From Limisphaerales bacterium (lineage in GTDB: Bacteria > Verrucomicrobiota > Verrucomicrobiia > Limisphaerales > UBA8199): a DNA stretch of 13,231 bases. The DNA is taken from contig JANXQE010000780.1 of NCBI GenBank assembly GCA_025356925.1, positions 1 to 13,231 on the forward strand. The letters are read 5' to 3'. The translations under genes were made by a program, and so were the position numbers. Under the pieces are notes generated by a model. The model was given only the letters and a program-made list of their open reading frames with translations. It was not told where the DNA came from and did not search any database. Position 1 is the first letter of the stretch, and every line of letters starts with the position of its first letter. Shown here in pieces: positions 1 through 6,574 of the stretch.

Positions 1-1
1 A

Positions 2-2398
2 TTTGATGCAACCAACGCTCTGAACGGGCAAACCAACATCACGCTCGATTTGACGGACGTGGGTCCGGCCCAAGCAGGGACCTACGAGGTAGTCGTCACC
101 AATGTTTACGGCAGTAGCACCAGTGCGCCCGCTACCTTGACCATCGTAATACCCGCAAACATCTTGATTGAGCCCACGAATCAGGTGGCGAATGTTGGGG
201 ACACAGTGACCTGGACGGTGGTCGCCGGAGGGACTGCCCCGTTCTCCTATCAGTGGTACTTCGATGCCGGCGTTATGGGCCTGGCGACTAACGCTACTCT
301 AGTGCTGAGTAACATAGTGCCGGCAGAGGCAGGTGTCTATCAAGTCGTGGTAGGCAATGATTTCGGCAGCGTCACGAGCGCGCCCGCTAATCTAAAGGTG
401 GTCGTCATCCCCAAGGTGGTTTGCAGTCCTGATACCTCGGTGCCGCTAGGCACCCCTTGGGATTTCAGCCCGCCGAGCTATAGCGATACCAACCTGACCT
501 TGCAGGTGCTGAACACAACCACGAATCTGTTGTGTGGGAGCAGCTTCAGTGCTACCCGTCAGTGGACCGTGACCGATACCAACGGATATCAGGTTCCCTG
601 CAGCCAGACCGTGCAGGTGCTGGATTCAGCGGCGCCGGTGATGACTTGTCCGGCCGATAAAGCCGTTCCCCACGGCACTAGCTGGGCCTTTGATCTGCCC
701 CGGGCCACAGAAGCGGGAGCGATCGAGGCGATCGTTTATGACAATCGGACCAATAACCTCAACCAGAATTTGGACCCGGGGCAGGCTGAGGTGGGTAACC
801 AGATCACCCTGGCTGGATCGCAGCGTTATCCAAGCAGCCTGGTCTTGGGGTACTGGGGAAGCAACGCGACCCAGGGCGTATTTGTCGGCGCGGTGACCGC
901 ACGGGTGCGCTTCTACCGAATGGATGGGCCGGTGCTTTCTGCTGCCGTGGCCACTCCGGGCACAGTCTTTTACGATAGTGGACCCTTGGGCATCCGTGCC
1001 ACCAACCAGGGTGCGCTGGTGTTAAAAGACTTTCAACTGAGCGCGGCGGCGCCATTGGCAGGAGCACTGCCCTCAGTGTTTACCTGGACGGTGCGCTTTG
1101 ACGGGCTGGGAAGCAACGACGCCGCCGGTTTGAGTTTGTCCGGTCCACCTGGGGTTGGGCAGTCGGCGGCTGGCTACTGGGCATTGGGAACCAATGGCTG
1201 GGCGTTGCAGGGCCAGGGCGGGCAGAGCTTTGGGGCGCAGCTGGCGGCGTTGAGCAGTGGGGTGAGTCTGAGCGTCGTTAGCACGGTGACGAATGTTCAA
1301 TGCGCTCAAAACTTCACGGTGACCCGGAGTTGGCAGGCGCTGGATGCCTGCAGCCATGCCGCCACCTGCAGTCAGACGGTAAGCGTCGTGGATCAGTCCC
1401 CGCCGTTGGTGCTGAGCCAACCGCAAGATCAGTCGGCGTTAGTCGGACAAACCGTCTCCCTTTCGGTGAGCGTGTCGAGCTGTCCGCCGACATCTTACCA
1501 ATGGTATTTTAATCAGACCAATGCCCTAAGCCAGGGGACCAACGCGACACTGGTTCTGACCAGCGTCACGATTGCCCGGGCTGGCAGCTACCAGGTCCTC
1601 ATCACCAATGCGTATGGGAGCAGTACCAGCGGCCCGGCTCTCGTTTCCGTCTCCGGTGCGCCGACAATCCTTTCACAACCGCTGGATCAGGTCGTGACCG
1701 GCGGCGGCACCGCGGTGTTCACGGTTTCGGCTGCGGGCACCCCGGCGCCAACCTATCAGTGGTTGTTCAACGACACCAACTCGCTTTCCGGGGCAGTCAG
1801 TAACAGTTTGACGTTGACGAACGTGCAGAACTCACAGCGGGGATTCTATTCGGTTGTGGTCAGCAATAGCGCTGGAACCGTAACCAGTTCTAGAGCCGCG
1901 CTGACGGTGGTCCAGGCTCCCGTCATCACTTTGCAGCCGCAAAACCTGACGAATTTCCAGGGCCAGTCAGTGGTATTTACGGTCACCGCAGTCGGGACCT
2001 CACCGCTCAGCTATCAATGGATGGCGAATTGCACTCGCCCGGTTTCCGGAGCGACCTTGCCGACTCTGCGGCTGAAGAGCGTCACACCGAACGATAGCGG
2101 CAGTTACTGCGTTGTTGTTTCGAACGCGTTTGGCTTCGTCCTGAGCGAGCCGGCCGTGCTCCGGGTGCTGGCTCAGGCCAGGTTGACGTCTCTGACCCAA
2201 AGCCAAAACGGCGTAGCTCTCGGCTTTACGACCGTTACCAACTTGTTTTACAGCGTTTACTCCAGCGCCCTGCTGCCAGCTACGAACTGGAGCCTCTTGC
2301 CCGGCGCCTTTCAGCAACCGGGAACGGGTGTCCCGATGACCGTGACTGATCCGGCCGCGACCGGAAGGCAAAGGTTTTATCGCATTCTCGTGGAATAG
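2..2398 (+). CDS. Large exported multi-domain Ig/HYR protein, 5' end outside window
   Basis: The frame is open from the first complete codon at base 2, so the real start and signal peptide lie upstream. In order I see: the end of one Ig-like repeat (to about 157); a full Ig-like domain (about 158-409, with SYQWYF and AGVYQVVVGN); a HYR-like domain (about 410-637, ending CSQTVQVLD); a second HYR-like domain split by an inserted module (about 638-718 and 1261-1398, ending CSQTVSVVD); three more Ig-like domains (about 1400-1660, 1661-1917 and 1918-2172, each with YQW and G-Y/F-Y-x-V-V); and a C-terminal module of about 70 residues with ATNWSLLPG and RFYRI near the stop. Such proteins are usually secreted or surface-attached and act in adhesion or matrix binding. 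No catalytic motif is visible, so the exact role is unknown. The inserted module (about 719-1260, starting AIVYDNRTNNLNQNLDPG) resembles a domain I associate with verrucomicrobial exported proteins. Confidence 0.85.
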   Translation, partial: FDATNALNGQTNITLDLTDVGPAQAGTYEVVVTNVYGSSTSAPATLTIVIPANILIEPTNQVANVGDTVTWTVVAGGTAPFSYQWYFDAGVMGLATNATLVLSNIVPAEAGVYQVVVGNDFGSVTSAPANLKVVVIPKVVCSPDTSVPLGTPWDFSPPSYSDTNLTLQVLNTTTNLLCGSSFSATRQWTVTDTNGYQVPCSQTVQVLDSAAPVMTCPADKAVPHGTSWAFDLPRATEAGAIEAIVYDNRTNNLNQNLDPGQAEVGNQITLAGSQRYPSSLVLGYWGSNATQGVFVGAVTARVRFYRMDGPVLSAAVATPGTVFYDSGPLGIRATNQGALVLKDFQLSAAAPLAGALPSVFTWTVRFDGLGSNDAAGLSLSGPPGVGQSAAGYWALGTNGWALQGQGGQSFGAQLAALSSGVSLSVVSTVTNVQCAQNFTVTRSWQALDACSHAATCSQTVSVVDQSPPLVLSQPQDQSALVGQTVSLSVSVSSCPPTSYQWYFNQTNALSQGTNATLVLTSVTIARAGSYQVLITNAYGSSTSGPALVSVSGAPTILSQPLDQVVTGGGTAVFTVSAAGTPAPTYQWLFNDTNSLSGAVSNSLTLTNVQNSQRGFYSVVVSNSAGTVTSSRAALTVVQAPVITLQPQNLTNFQGQSVVFTVTAVGTSPLSYQWMANCTRPVSGATLPTLRLKSVTPNDSGSYCVVVSNAFGFVLSEPAVLRVLAQARLTSLTQSQNGVALGFTTVTNLFYSVYSSALLPATNWSLLPGAFQQPGTGVPMTVTDPAATGRQRFYRILVE

Positions 2399-2407
2399 CC
2401 CGATCGT

Positions 2408-2455
2408 GGCTGACGGCGGCTTCGCCAGCCCTGATCAAGGGCCGCTCCCTGCGGC
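2408..2455 (+). terminator. Two small hairpins after the Ig-protein gene, possible weak terminator
   Basis: In the 107-bp gap before the next gene there is a bulged hairpin at 2408-2430 (GGCT and GGCG pairing with CGCC and AGCC around a GCTT loop). A second perfect 5-bp stem lies at 2441-2455 (GCCGC, loop TCCCT, GCGGC). No T-run follows either one, so Rho-independent termination is doubtful. Confidence 0.22.
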
Positions 2456-2505
2456 GTCGAACATTTGCTTTACCCGCGCAGCGAGCTCCCTAAGATGAGC
2501 GCCCT

Positions 2506-2991
2506 ATGGAAAACTCAGCGTCTGTCCTTCTGAACGAGTTGCTCTCACCGGCTCGCATCCAGTTGGATTTGGAGAGCAAAGATCGCGAATCTGTCTTGCG
2601 CGAACTCGTCAACCAGATCCCGGAATTGGCGGAGCAGCCCGCGGCAAGACAGACGCTCCTGCGGGCCTTGCAGGAGCGAGAACAGTTGCACAGCACTGGA
2701 ATCGGAGACGGCATCGCGCTGCCGCATTCACGCAACGCCCTGGTAGGGTTGGTGGATCGATCCCTGGTCGTTTTTGGAAGGCATGCCCAAGGAATTGCCT
2801 ACGATGCGCCAGATGCGCTGCCAGCCCGGCTTTTTTTTCTGGTGGTGGCCCCAACGGTCACTCAGCACCTCGCAATCCTGGCGCGGCTGATTCGGCTCCT
2901 GCGCGACCCGAAGCTGCGCCAGAGCCTGCAGACCGCTGACCGGCCTGAAAAAGTAATCGATTTAATGCGTGAGGCTGAGGCGAAAATTTAA
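2506..2991 (+). CDS. PTS EIIA-type phosphotransfer protein (PtsN/fructose EIIA family)
   Basis: This 161-residue protein covers one PTS EIIA type-2 domain with little else, which matches the size of stand-alone PtsN-like proteins. The signature STGIGDGIALPHSR carries the expected phospho-accepting histidine (His74). The N-terminal helix (ESKDRESVLRELVNQI) and the C-terminal part (HLAILARLIRLLRD, then EKVIDLM) follow the family pattern. EIIA domains take phosphate from HPr; a stand-alone copy usually has a regulatory role (nitrogen, potassium or carbon status) rather than direct transport. No EI, HPr, EIIB or EIIC gene is nearby, so a regulatory role is inferred. The ATG at 2506 gives the expected N-terminus. 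An ATG 11 bp upstream is out of frame, and no strong ribosome binding site is visible. The gene converges with trmL. Confidence 0.85.
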   Translation: MENSASVLLNELLSPARIQLDLESKDRESVLRELVNQIPELAEQPAARQTLLRALQEREQLHSTGIGDGIALPHSRNALVGLVDRSLVVFGRHAQGIAYDAPDALPARLFFLVVAPTVTQHLAILARLIRLLRDPKLRQSLQTADRPEKVIDLMREAEAKI

Positions 2992-3017
2992 TTTCCAACC
3001 TTGGCCCTTGGCCGACG

Positions 3018-3035
3018 GGAGGTTCAGGTGCCTCC
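3018..3035. terminator. Small hairpin between convergent EIIA and trmL genes
   Basis: The 44-bp gap between the two converging stop codons contains GGAGG and CCTCC separated by 8 bases, directly next to the trmL stop. It could act on either strand. The stem is short and has no T-run, so this is a weak candidate. Confidence 0.2.
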
Positions 3036-3500
3036 TCAAATCGCGCCCTTAAATCCCTGCTGCCTGAGCCCTTCGAAAAGGACCAGGGCCACACAGTTCG
3101 ATAGATTGAGCGAGCGAGCCTCGCGATTAAACATCGGAATCCGCAGCCACCGCTCGCGGTGGGCCTGGAGCAGCATCGGCGGCAACCCTGCGGTCTCTCG
3201 ACCGAAAACCAGGCAGTCGTTCGGCGAGAAAGCGGCTTCGGTATAGAGCCGCGGGCCGTTTGACTCGACGAACCACGCGGTGGAGTTGATCGGCAGGGAG
3301 TTTTCAAACTCGTGCCAACTGGCCCAACGCTGCCACTGCACATGCTGCCAGTAATCCATTCCCGCCCGCCTGAGTTGAGCATCCCCCAATGAAAACCCGA
3401 GCGGCTCGATCAGATGGAGGCGCGTCTGAGTCGCCGCGCACAGCCGCGCGACATTTCCGGTATTGGGCGCGATTTCCGGTTCAACTAGGGCGACGTGCAT
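3036..3500 (-). CDS. trmL: tRNA (cytidine/uridine-34 2'-O)-methyltransferase TrmL (SPOUT family)
   Basis: The protein has 154 residues, close to the usual 155-160 for TrmL. The three SPOUT/SpoU signatures are present: EPEIAPNTGNVARLCAAT near the N-terminus (residues 7-24), LVFGRETAGLPP (97-108), and RIPM followed by SLNLSNCVALVLFE (120-143), which form the trefoil-knot S-adenosylmethionine site. TrmL methylates the 2'-O of the wobble base in some leucine tRNAs. It is a minimal enzyme without an extra RNA-binding domain, as expected for this subfamily. Its ATG lies inside the 3' end of truA: the genes overlap by 20 bp in different frames, which suggests translational coupling. Assignment to TrmL rather than another SpoU methyltransferase rests on the short length and the exact N-terminal motif. 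Confidence 0.92.
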   Translation of the reverse strand: MHVALVEPEIAPNTGNVARLCAATQTRLHLIEPLGFSLGDAQLRRAGMDYWQHVQWQRWASWHEFENSLPINSTAWFVESNGPRLYTEAAFSPNDCLVFGRETAGLPPMLLQAHRERWLRIPMFNREARSLNLSNCVALVLFEGLRQQGFKGAI

Positions 3501-4263
3501 TTGGTTTCGCTCGGTAGAAGACCTTCCACAAGACCAAGCCTTGGGCGGGCGCGGTCATGCCGGCCAGGCGCCGATCCTTTCCCGCCAGCAAATCGGCCAT
3601 GGCCTCGGCTGCGAACTTGCCCAAGCCAACCTGGACCAGCGTCCCGACGATGCCACGACACATTTTGTAAAGAAACCCATCACCTTCGATGATGAACGTG
3701 AATAATGGGCCGGATTTTTTCAGCTCGCATCGCCAGAGGTTGCGGACATTCGATTGCTTCGCGTAACCCTGGCTGGCGGCAACCGATTGGAAGTCACGCT
3801 GTCCCAAAAAGCAGGGGGCCGCGCGGCGCATGGCGGCGAGATCGATTCGACGAGTGACATGCCAGGCGGTGTGACGAAGCAGCGGATTCATGGCCGGATG
3901 ATTCCAGACGAAATAGCGATACTGTTTGCCGGTGGCGCTAAACCGCGCATGAAACTCATTCGTGGTCCGAGTCGCTTGCAGGACGCGCACGTCCTCCGGC
4001 AGCCAGGCGTTCAGCGCCAGGGCCAGTTTGCGGCCCGACATGGAACGTTCGGGACGTGGAACTTCGAAGTGGACAACCATGCCCAGGGCATGCACTCCGG
4101 TGTCGGTCCGACTCGAGCTATGAACTCGCGGCCCGCTGGGGAACAACCTGGCCAGGGCCTCCTCGATTTTCTGCTGAACACCCGTGCCCGTCTTCTGCAC
4201 CTGCCAACCCTGATAGCGGGTGCCATCATAGGCGATGGTCAGTTTGAATTTAAGGGTTTCCAT
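3481..4263 (-). CDS. truA: tRNA pseudouridine(38-40) synthase TruA
   Basis: At 260 residues this is a normal-length TruA. It starts with the typical LTIAYDGTRYQGWQVQ and contains SSRTDTGVHALG with catalytic Asp54. Further family motifs are NEFHARFSATGKQYRYFV, DFQSVAASQ and FLYKMCRGIVGTLVQVGLG. The enzyme makes pseudouridine at positions 38-40 of the anticodon arm in many tRNAs. It is followed, with a 20-bp overlap, by trmL, so two anticodon-loop modification enzymes are coupled. The ATG at 4263 is preceded almost directly by GAGG, which is closer than ideal for a ribosome binding site. The 155-bp gap to ruvX holds a structured repeat, so truA might be transcribed partly on its own. Confidence 0.95.
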   Translation of the reverse strand: METLKFKLTIAYDGTRYQGWQVQKTGTGVQQKIEEALARLFPSGPRVHSSSRTDTGVHALGMVVHFEVPRPERSMSGRKLALALNAWLPEDVRVLQATRTTNEFHARFSATGKQYRYFVWNHPAMNPLLRHTAWHVTRRIDLAAMRRAAPCFLGQRDFQSVAASQGYAKQSNVRNLWRCELKKSGPLFTFIIEGDGFLYKMCRGIVGTLVQVGLGKFAAEAMADLLAGKDRRLAGMTAPAQGLVLWKVFYRAKPNARRPS

Positions 4264-4289
4264 ACCTCAACATCGAACAGGCGCCGTTG

Positions 4290-4408
4290 GAGCCTGTTTG
4301 AAACCCCACCGATTAGGGAACCCGCTCTGCATCGGTGGCTGGAATCGGCGTTTCCCTGTAGGCTGCGTGCCCTCACGCGGCGCTTCGGCGTGGTTTCCAA
4401 ACAGGCTC
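4290..4408. repeat. Structured intergenic element with terminal inverted repeats (MITE/BIME-like)
   Basis: Between ruvX and truA, GAGCCTGTTTGAAACC (4290-4305) is matched in inverted orientation by GGTTTCCAAACAGGCTC (4392-4408), with a single base insertion. Inside lie a perfect 8-bp inverted repeat (CCACCGAT 4306-4313, ATCGGTGG 4331-4338), AGGGAA/TTCCCT (4315-4320, 4352-4357), and a tight hairpin GCGTG-CCCT-CACGC (4365-4378). The layout of ends plus internal hairpins, without coding potential, resembles a small mobile or palindromic intergenic repeat. Only one copy is in this window, so repetition elsewhere is inferred. Confidence 0.55.
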
Positions 4409-4418
4409 GTGGCACAGG

Positions 4419-4832
4419 TCATGCGCCCAGACTGTCGAGATAGCTCTGCAAGAGAATCGCGGCTGCCATCTTATCGACCTTTTCCTTACGCTTTTCTCGC
4501 CGAACATTCCCTTCGATGAGATAGCGATTCGCCTGAGCTGAGGTGAGCCGCTCGTCCCAGGTCTTGATCGGGATCGTGACGGTCGCCCGTAACGCGGCCA
4601 CAAATTCCTCCACCTTGAGCGCCGCAGGTCCGTAACTGCCATTCATGTTGCGCGGCACGCCCACCAGGATGAGCTCGACCTCCTTTTCAGAGAGCAATTG
4701 CTTCAACCTGGCCAAAAATGCGGCCATAGGCTCCGCGGGAACAAACTCGATGGGTTGGGCGATCATCTTGAGCTCATCGCTCAGGGCGATCCCAATCCTT
4801 TTGGTGCCATGATCAAGTGCCAGAATGCGCAT
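4419..4832 (-). CDS. ruvX: RuvX/YqgF: putative pre-16S rRNA nuclease (Holliday junction resolvase-like)
   Basis: The 137-residue protein matches the YqgF/RuvX RNase H-like family in length and motifs. LALDHGTKRIGIALSD gives the first acidic residue (Asp7), LVGVPRNMNGSYGPAA is the central strand-loop, TWDERLTSAQA contains Glu94, and KVDKMAAAILLQSYLD contains Asp120. Members are annotated as Holliday junction resolvases, but in E. coli YqgF is linked to 16S rRNA 5'-end maturation. Asp-His-Gly is found in the first motif where many members have Asp-Pro/Phe/Tyr-Gly; catalytic acids are retained. The gene starts 17 bp after the hemL stop, with a GGAA just upstream of the ATG, so the two are probably co-transcribed. 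Confidence 0.92.
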   Translation of the reverse strand: MRILALDHGTKRIGIALSDELKMIAQPIEFVPAEPMAAFLARLKQLLSEKEVELILVGVPRNMNGSYGPAALKVEEFVAALRATVTIPIKTWDERLTSAQANRYLIEGNVRREKRKEKVDKMAAAILLQSYLDSLGA

Positions 4833-4849
4833 GGATAAGTTCCGGCTGG

Positions 4850-6139
4850 TTAGCCCAACTGGCGCAGTACTTTGCGCACCGCCTGCACGGTCTTTTCAAT
4901 ATCGGTCTCGGTATGCGCGGTCGACAGAAAGCCGGCTTCAAACTGCGACGGTGCCAGGTAAAAGCCCTGGTTGAGCATGCCATGGAAGTAACGTTTGAAC
5001 CGCTCGCGATCGCTCTTCATCGCGTCGGCCAGATTGTGGACCGGCTCGCCGCTGAAATACGCGCAAAACATCGAGCCGCAGCGGTTGAACTGAACGGGAA
5101 TACCCGCCGCGCTGGCCGCGTGCTTTAAACCGCTCTCCAGAGCCTGGCCGAGTTGCTCCAATTTGGCGTAGGCATCGGTCGCGGCAAGTTCTTCCAGCGC
5201 AGCAATCCCAGCGGCCATGGCGATAGGGTTGCCGCTCAAAGTTCCCGCCTGATACACCGGACCCAGCGGCGCCAGGCAATCCATAATCTCAGCACGTCCG
5301 CCGAAAGCGCCCACTGGCAGCCCGCCACCAATGACCTTGCCGAAGCACGTTAGGTCCGGTGTGATTCCGAAACGCTCCTGGGCTCCGCCCCTCGCCAGAC
5401 GGAAGCCAGTCATGACTTCATCAAAAATCAGCAAAGCGTCATTGGATTTCGCGATCTCCCTCAGAAACTCAAGGTACCCCGGTTTGGGTAAATAGAGACC
5501 AGCGTTGCCGGGGACCGGTTCGATGATTATCCCCGCGATTCGGCCGGGGTTGGCCTTGAAGGCCGCCGTGACCGCCGCGGGTTCATTAAAGGGCAAGACG
5601 ATGGTATGCTCGGTGAAGGCAGCCGGAACCCCGGCGCTGTCCGGGTGGCCAAAGCTCAGCGCACCTGATCCCGCTTTGACCAGCAGCGAATCGGCGTGAC
5701 CGTGGTAGCAGCCGTCAAACTTGATGATTTTGTCTCGTTTTGTGAACCCCCGCGCTAACCGAATCGCCGACATCGTCGATTCCGTGCCGGAGTTGCACAT
5801 CCGCACCTTCTGAACGCTTGGCACCAGCGAGCAAATGAGCCGGGCCATCGTGACTTCAAACGGATTCGGGATGCCGAAGCTCGTTCCGTTCGCGGCGGCG
5901 GATTGCACCGCCTTGATAATTCTCGGATGGGCGTGACCCAGGATGGCCGGGCCCCAGGTGCCGACGTAATCCACGTATTCGTTCCCATCCACATCCCAGA
6001 TTCGCGCGCCCTTGGCTTTATCGACGAAGAAGGGCTGGCCGCCCACCGCCAGAAAAGCACGGACGGGCGAATTGACGCCCCCCGGAATGTACCGGAGCGC
6101 CGTGGCGAACAGTTGTTCGGATTTAGTCCGCGACATCAT
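4850..6139 (-). CDS. hemL: Glutamate-1-semialdehyde 2,1-aminomutase
   Basis: This 429-residue protein is a full-length class-III PLP aminotransferase. It converts glutamate-1-semialdehyde to 5-aminolevulinate in the C5 route to haem and other tetrapyrroles. Diagnostic stretches are YIPGGVNSPVRAF (17-29), DYVGTWGPAILGHAHP, CNSGTESTMSAIRLARGFT, FDGCYHGHAD, LLIFDEVMTGFR and CFGKVIGGGLPVGAFGG, in which Lys268 is the PLP-binding lysine, followed by GTLSGNPIAMAAG. The N-terminal GGVNSPVRAF and the length favour HemL over other class-III aminotransferases. Two ATGs are adjacent (6139 and 6136); either could be used. No clear ribosome binding site precedes them. It heads the hemL-ruvX-truA-trmL run on the minus strand. 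Confidence 0.96.
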   Translation of the reverse strand: MMSRTKSEQLFATALRYIPGGVNSPVRAFLAVGGQPFFVDKAKGARIWDVDGNEYVDYVGTWGPAILGHAHPRIIKAVQSAAANGTSFGIPNPFEVTMARLICSLVPSVQKVRMCNSGTESTMSAIRLARGFTKRDKIIKFDGCYHGHADSLLVKAGSGALSFGHPDSAGVPAAFTEHTIVLPFNEPAAVTAAFKANPGRIAGIIIEPVPGNAGLYLPKPGYLEFLREIAKSNDALLIFDEVMTGFRLARGGAQERFGITPDLTCFGKVIGGGLPVGAFGGRAEIMDCLAPLGPVYQAGTLSGNPIAMAAGIAALEELAATDAYAKLEQLGQALESGLKHAASAAGIPVQFNRCGSMFCAYFSGEPVHNLADAMKSDRERFKRYFHGMLNQGFYLAPSQFEAGFLSTAHTETDIEKTVQAVRKVLRQLG

Positions 6140-6574
6140 GGAAATAAATTAGCGGCTAATGTGGCCAAAGCACGCGAAAAGAAAGTCGCTGCGAACCTCC
6201 GTCACGGATGCGATCCTGAACACGTGCCCCGGATAAGTGATGGCTTGTTCCTCGGCACCATCCAGTGGCGAACGGCGCCGCAAAAAATCGTAGCTACGAC
6301 GGCGCAGTTGCCCCGGCAGATTAAAAACCTGCGGTACAGCAGACTTTAAAGTCTGCGTTACAGCTCTGAGGCTTCGTCGCGGGGCATCCCTCGTTTGCTA
6401 TTGCCGGCTCCACGGTTCCAACCCGGAGGCCAATCGAATTGATCCCGACCACCAGCGGTTCAAGCACGATACCGGCTACCACAGGGCAGGACCGATAAAA
6501 TAAATATGGCGTAATGAAAAGGTTTGGCTCGTTACAGTCGCGGGCCGATTGTCGGGTGATCTTCCTGTGGATGC
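6140..6574. other. Intergenic region without a recognised gene, upstream of hemL
   Basis: These 435 bases probably hold the hemL promoter in the AT-richer part just upstream of its ATG. They also carry the palindromic repeat at 6288-6363 and, further on, an AT-rich patch near 6497-6515. Several frames are open across parts of the region, but none gives a recognisable protein or a good start. The missing C-terminal part of the DUF4185-like pseudogene would be expected at the 6575 edge, but I cannot recognise it in any frame. Confidence 0.5.
6288..6363. repeat. Palindromic intergenic repeat with two tandem 23-24 bp units
   Basis: A 12-bp perfect palindrome, TCGTAGCTACGA (6288-6299), is followed by two head-to-tail units: 6316-6338, beginning GCAGATTAAAAACCTGCG, and 6339-6362, beginning GCAGACTTTAAAGTCTGCG. 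Each unit ends in G/T-TACA. The second unit holds a perfect 18-bp palindrome at 6339-6356; the first has only the GCAG/CTGC arms preserved. The element would fold into hairpins on either strand. Similar palindromic units are, from memory, common in verrucomicrobial intergenic DNA, but only this copy is visible here. Confidence 0.65.

Noticed and set aside
3754..4443. A 229-codon plus-strand frame antisense to truA
   Set aside because: truA on the other strand is unmistakable, with catalytic motif and normal length. This frame runs on through the structured repeat and has no recognisable features.
5903..6349. A 148-codon plus-strand frame overlapping the hemL 5' end and the repeat region
   Set aside because: Most of it is antisense to hemL, and its tail is the palindromic repeat read as protein. 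No domain is recognisable.
6316..6362. Possible CRISPR repeat pair
   Set aside because: The two units are directly adjacent with no spacer between them, and there are no further units or cas genes.
6490..6520. AT-rich patch as a plus-strand promoter
   Set aside because: No plausible -35/-10 pair at correct spacing and no plus-strand gene downstream.
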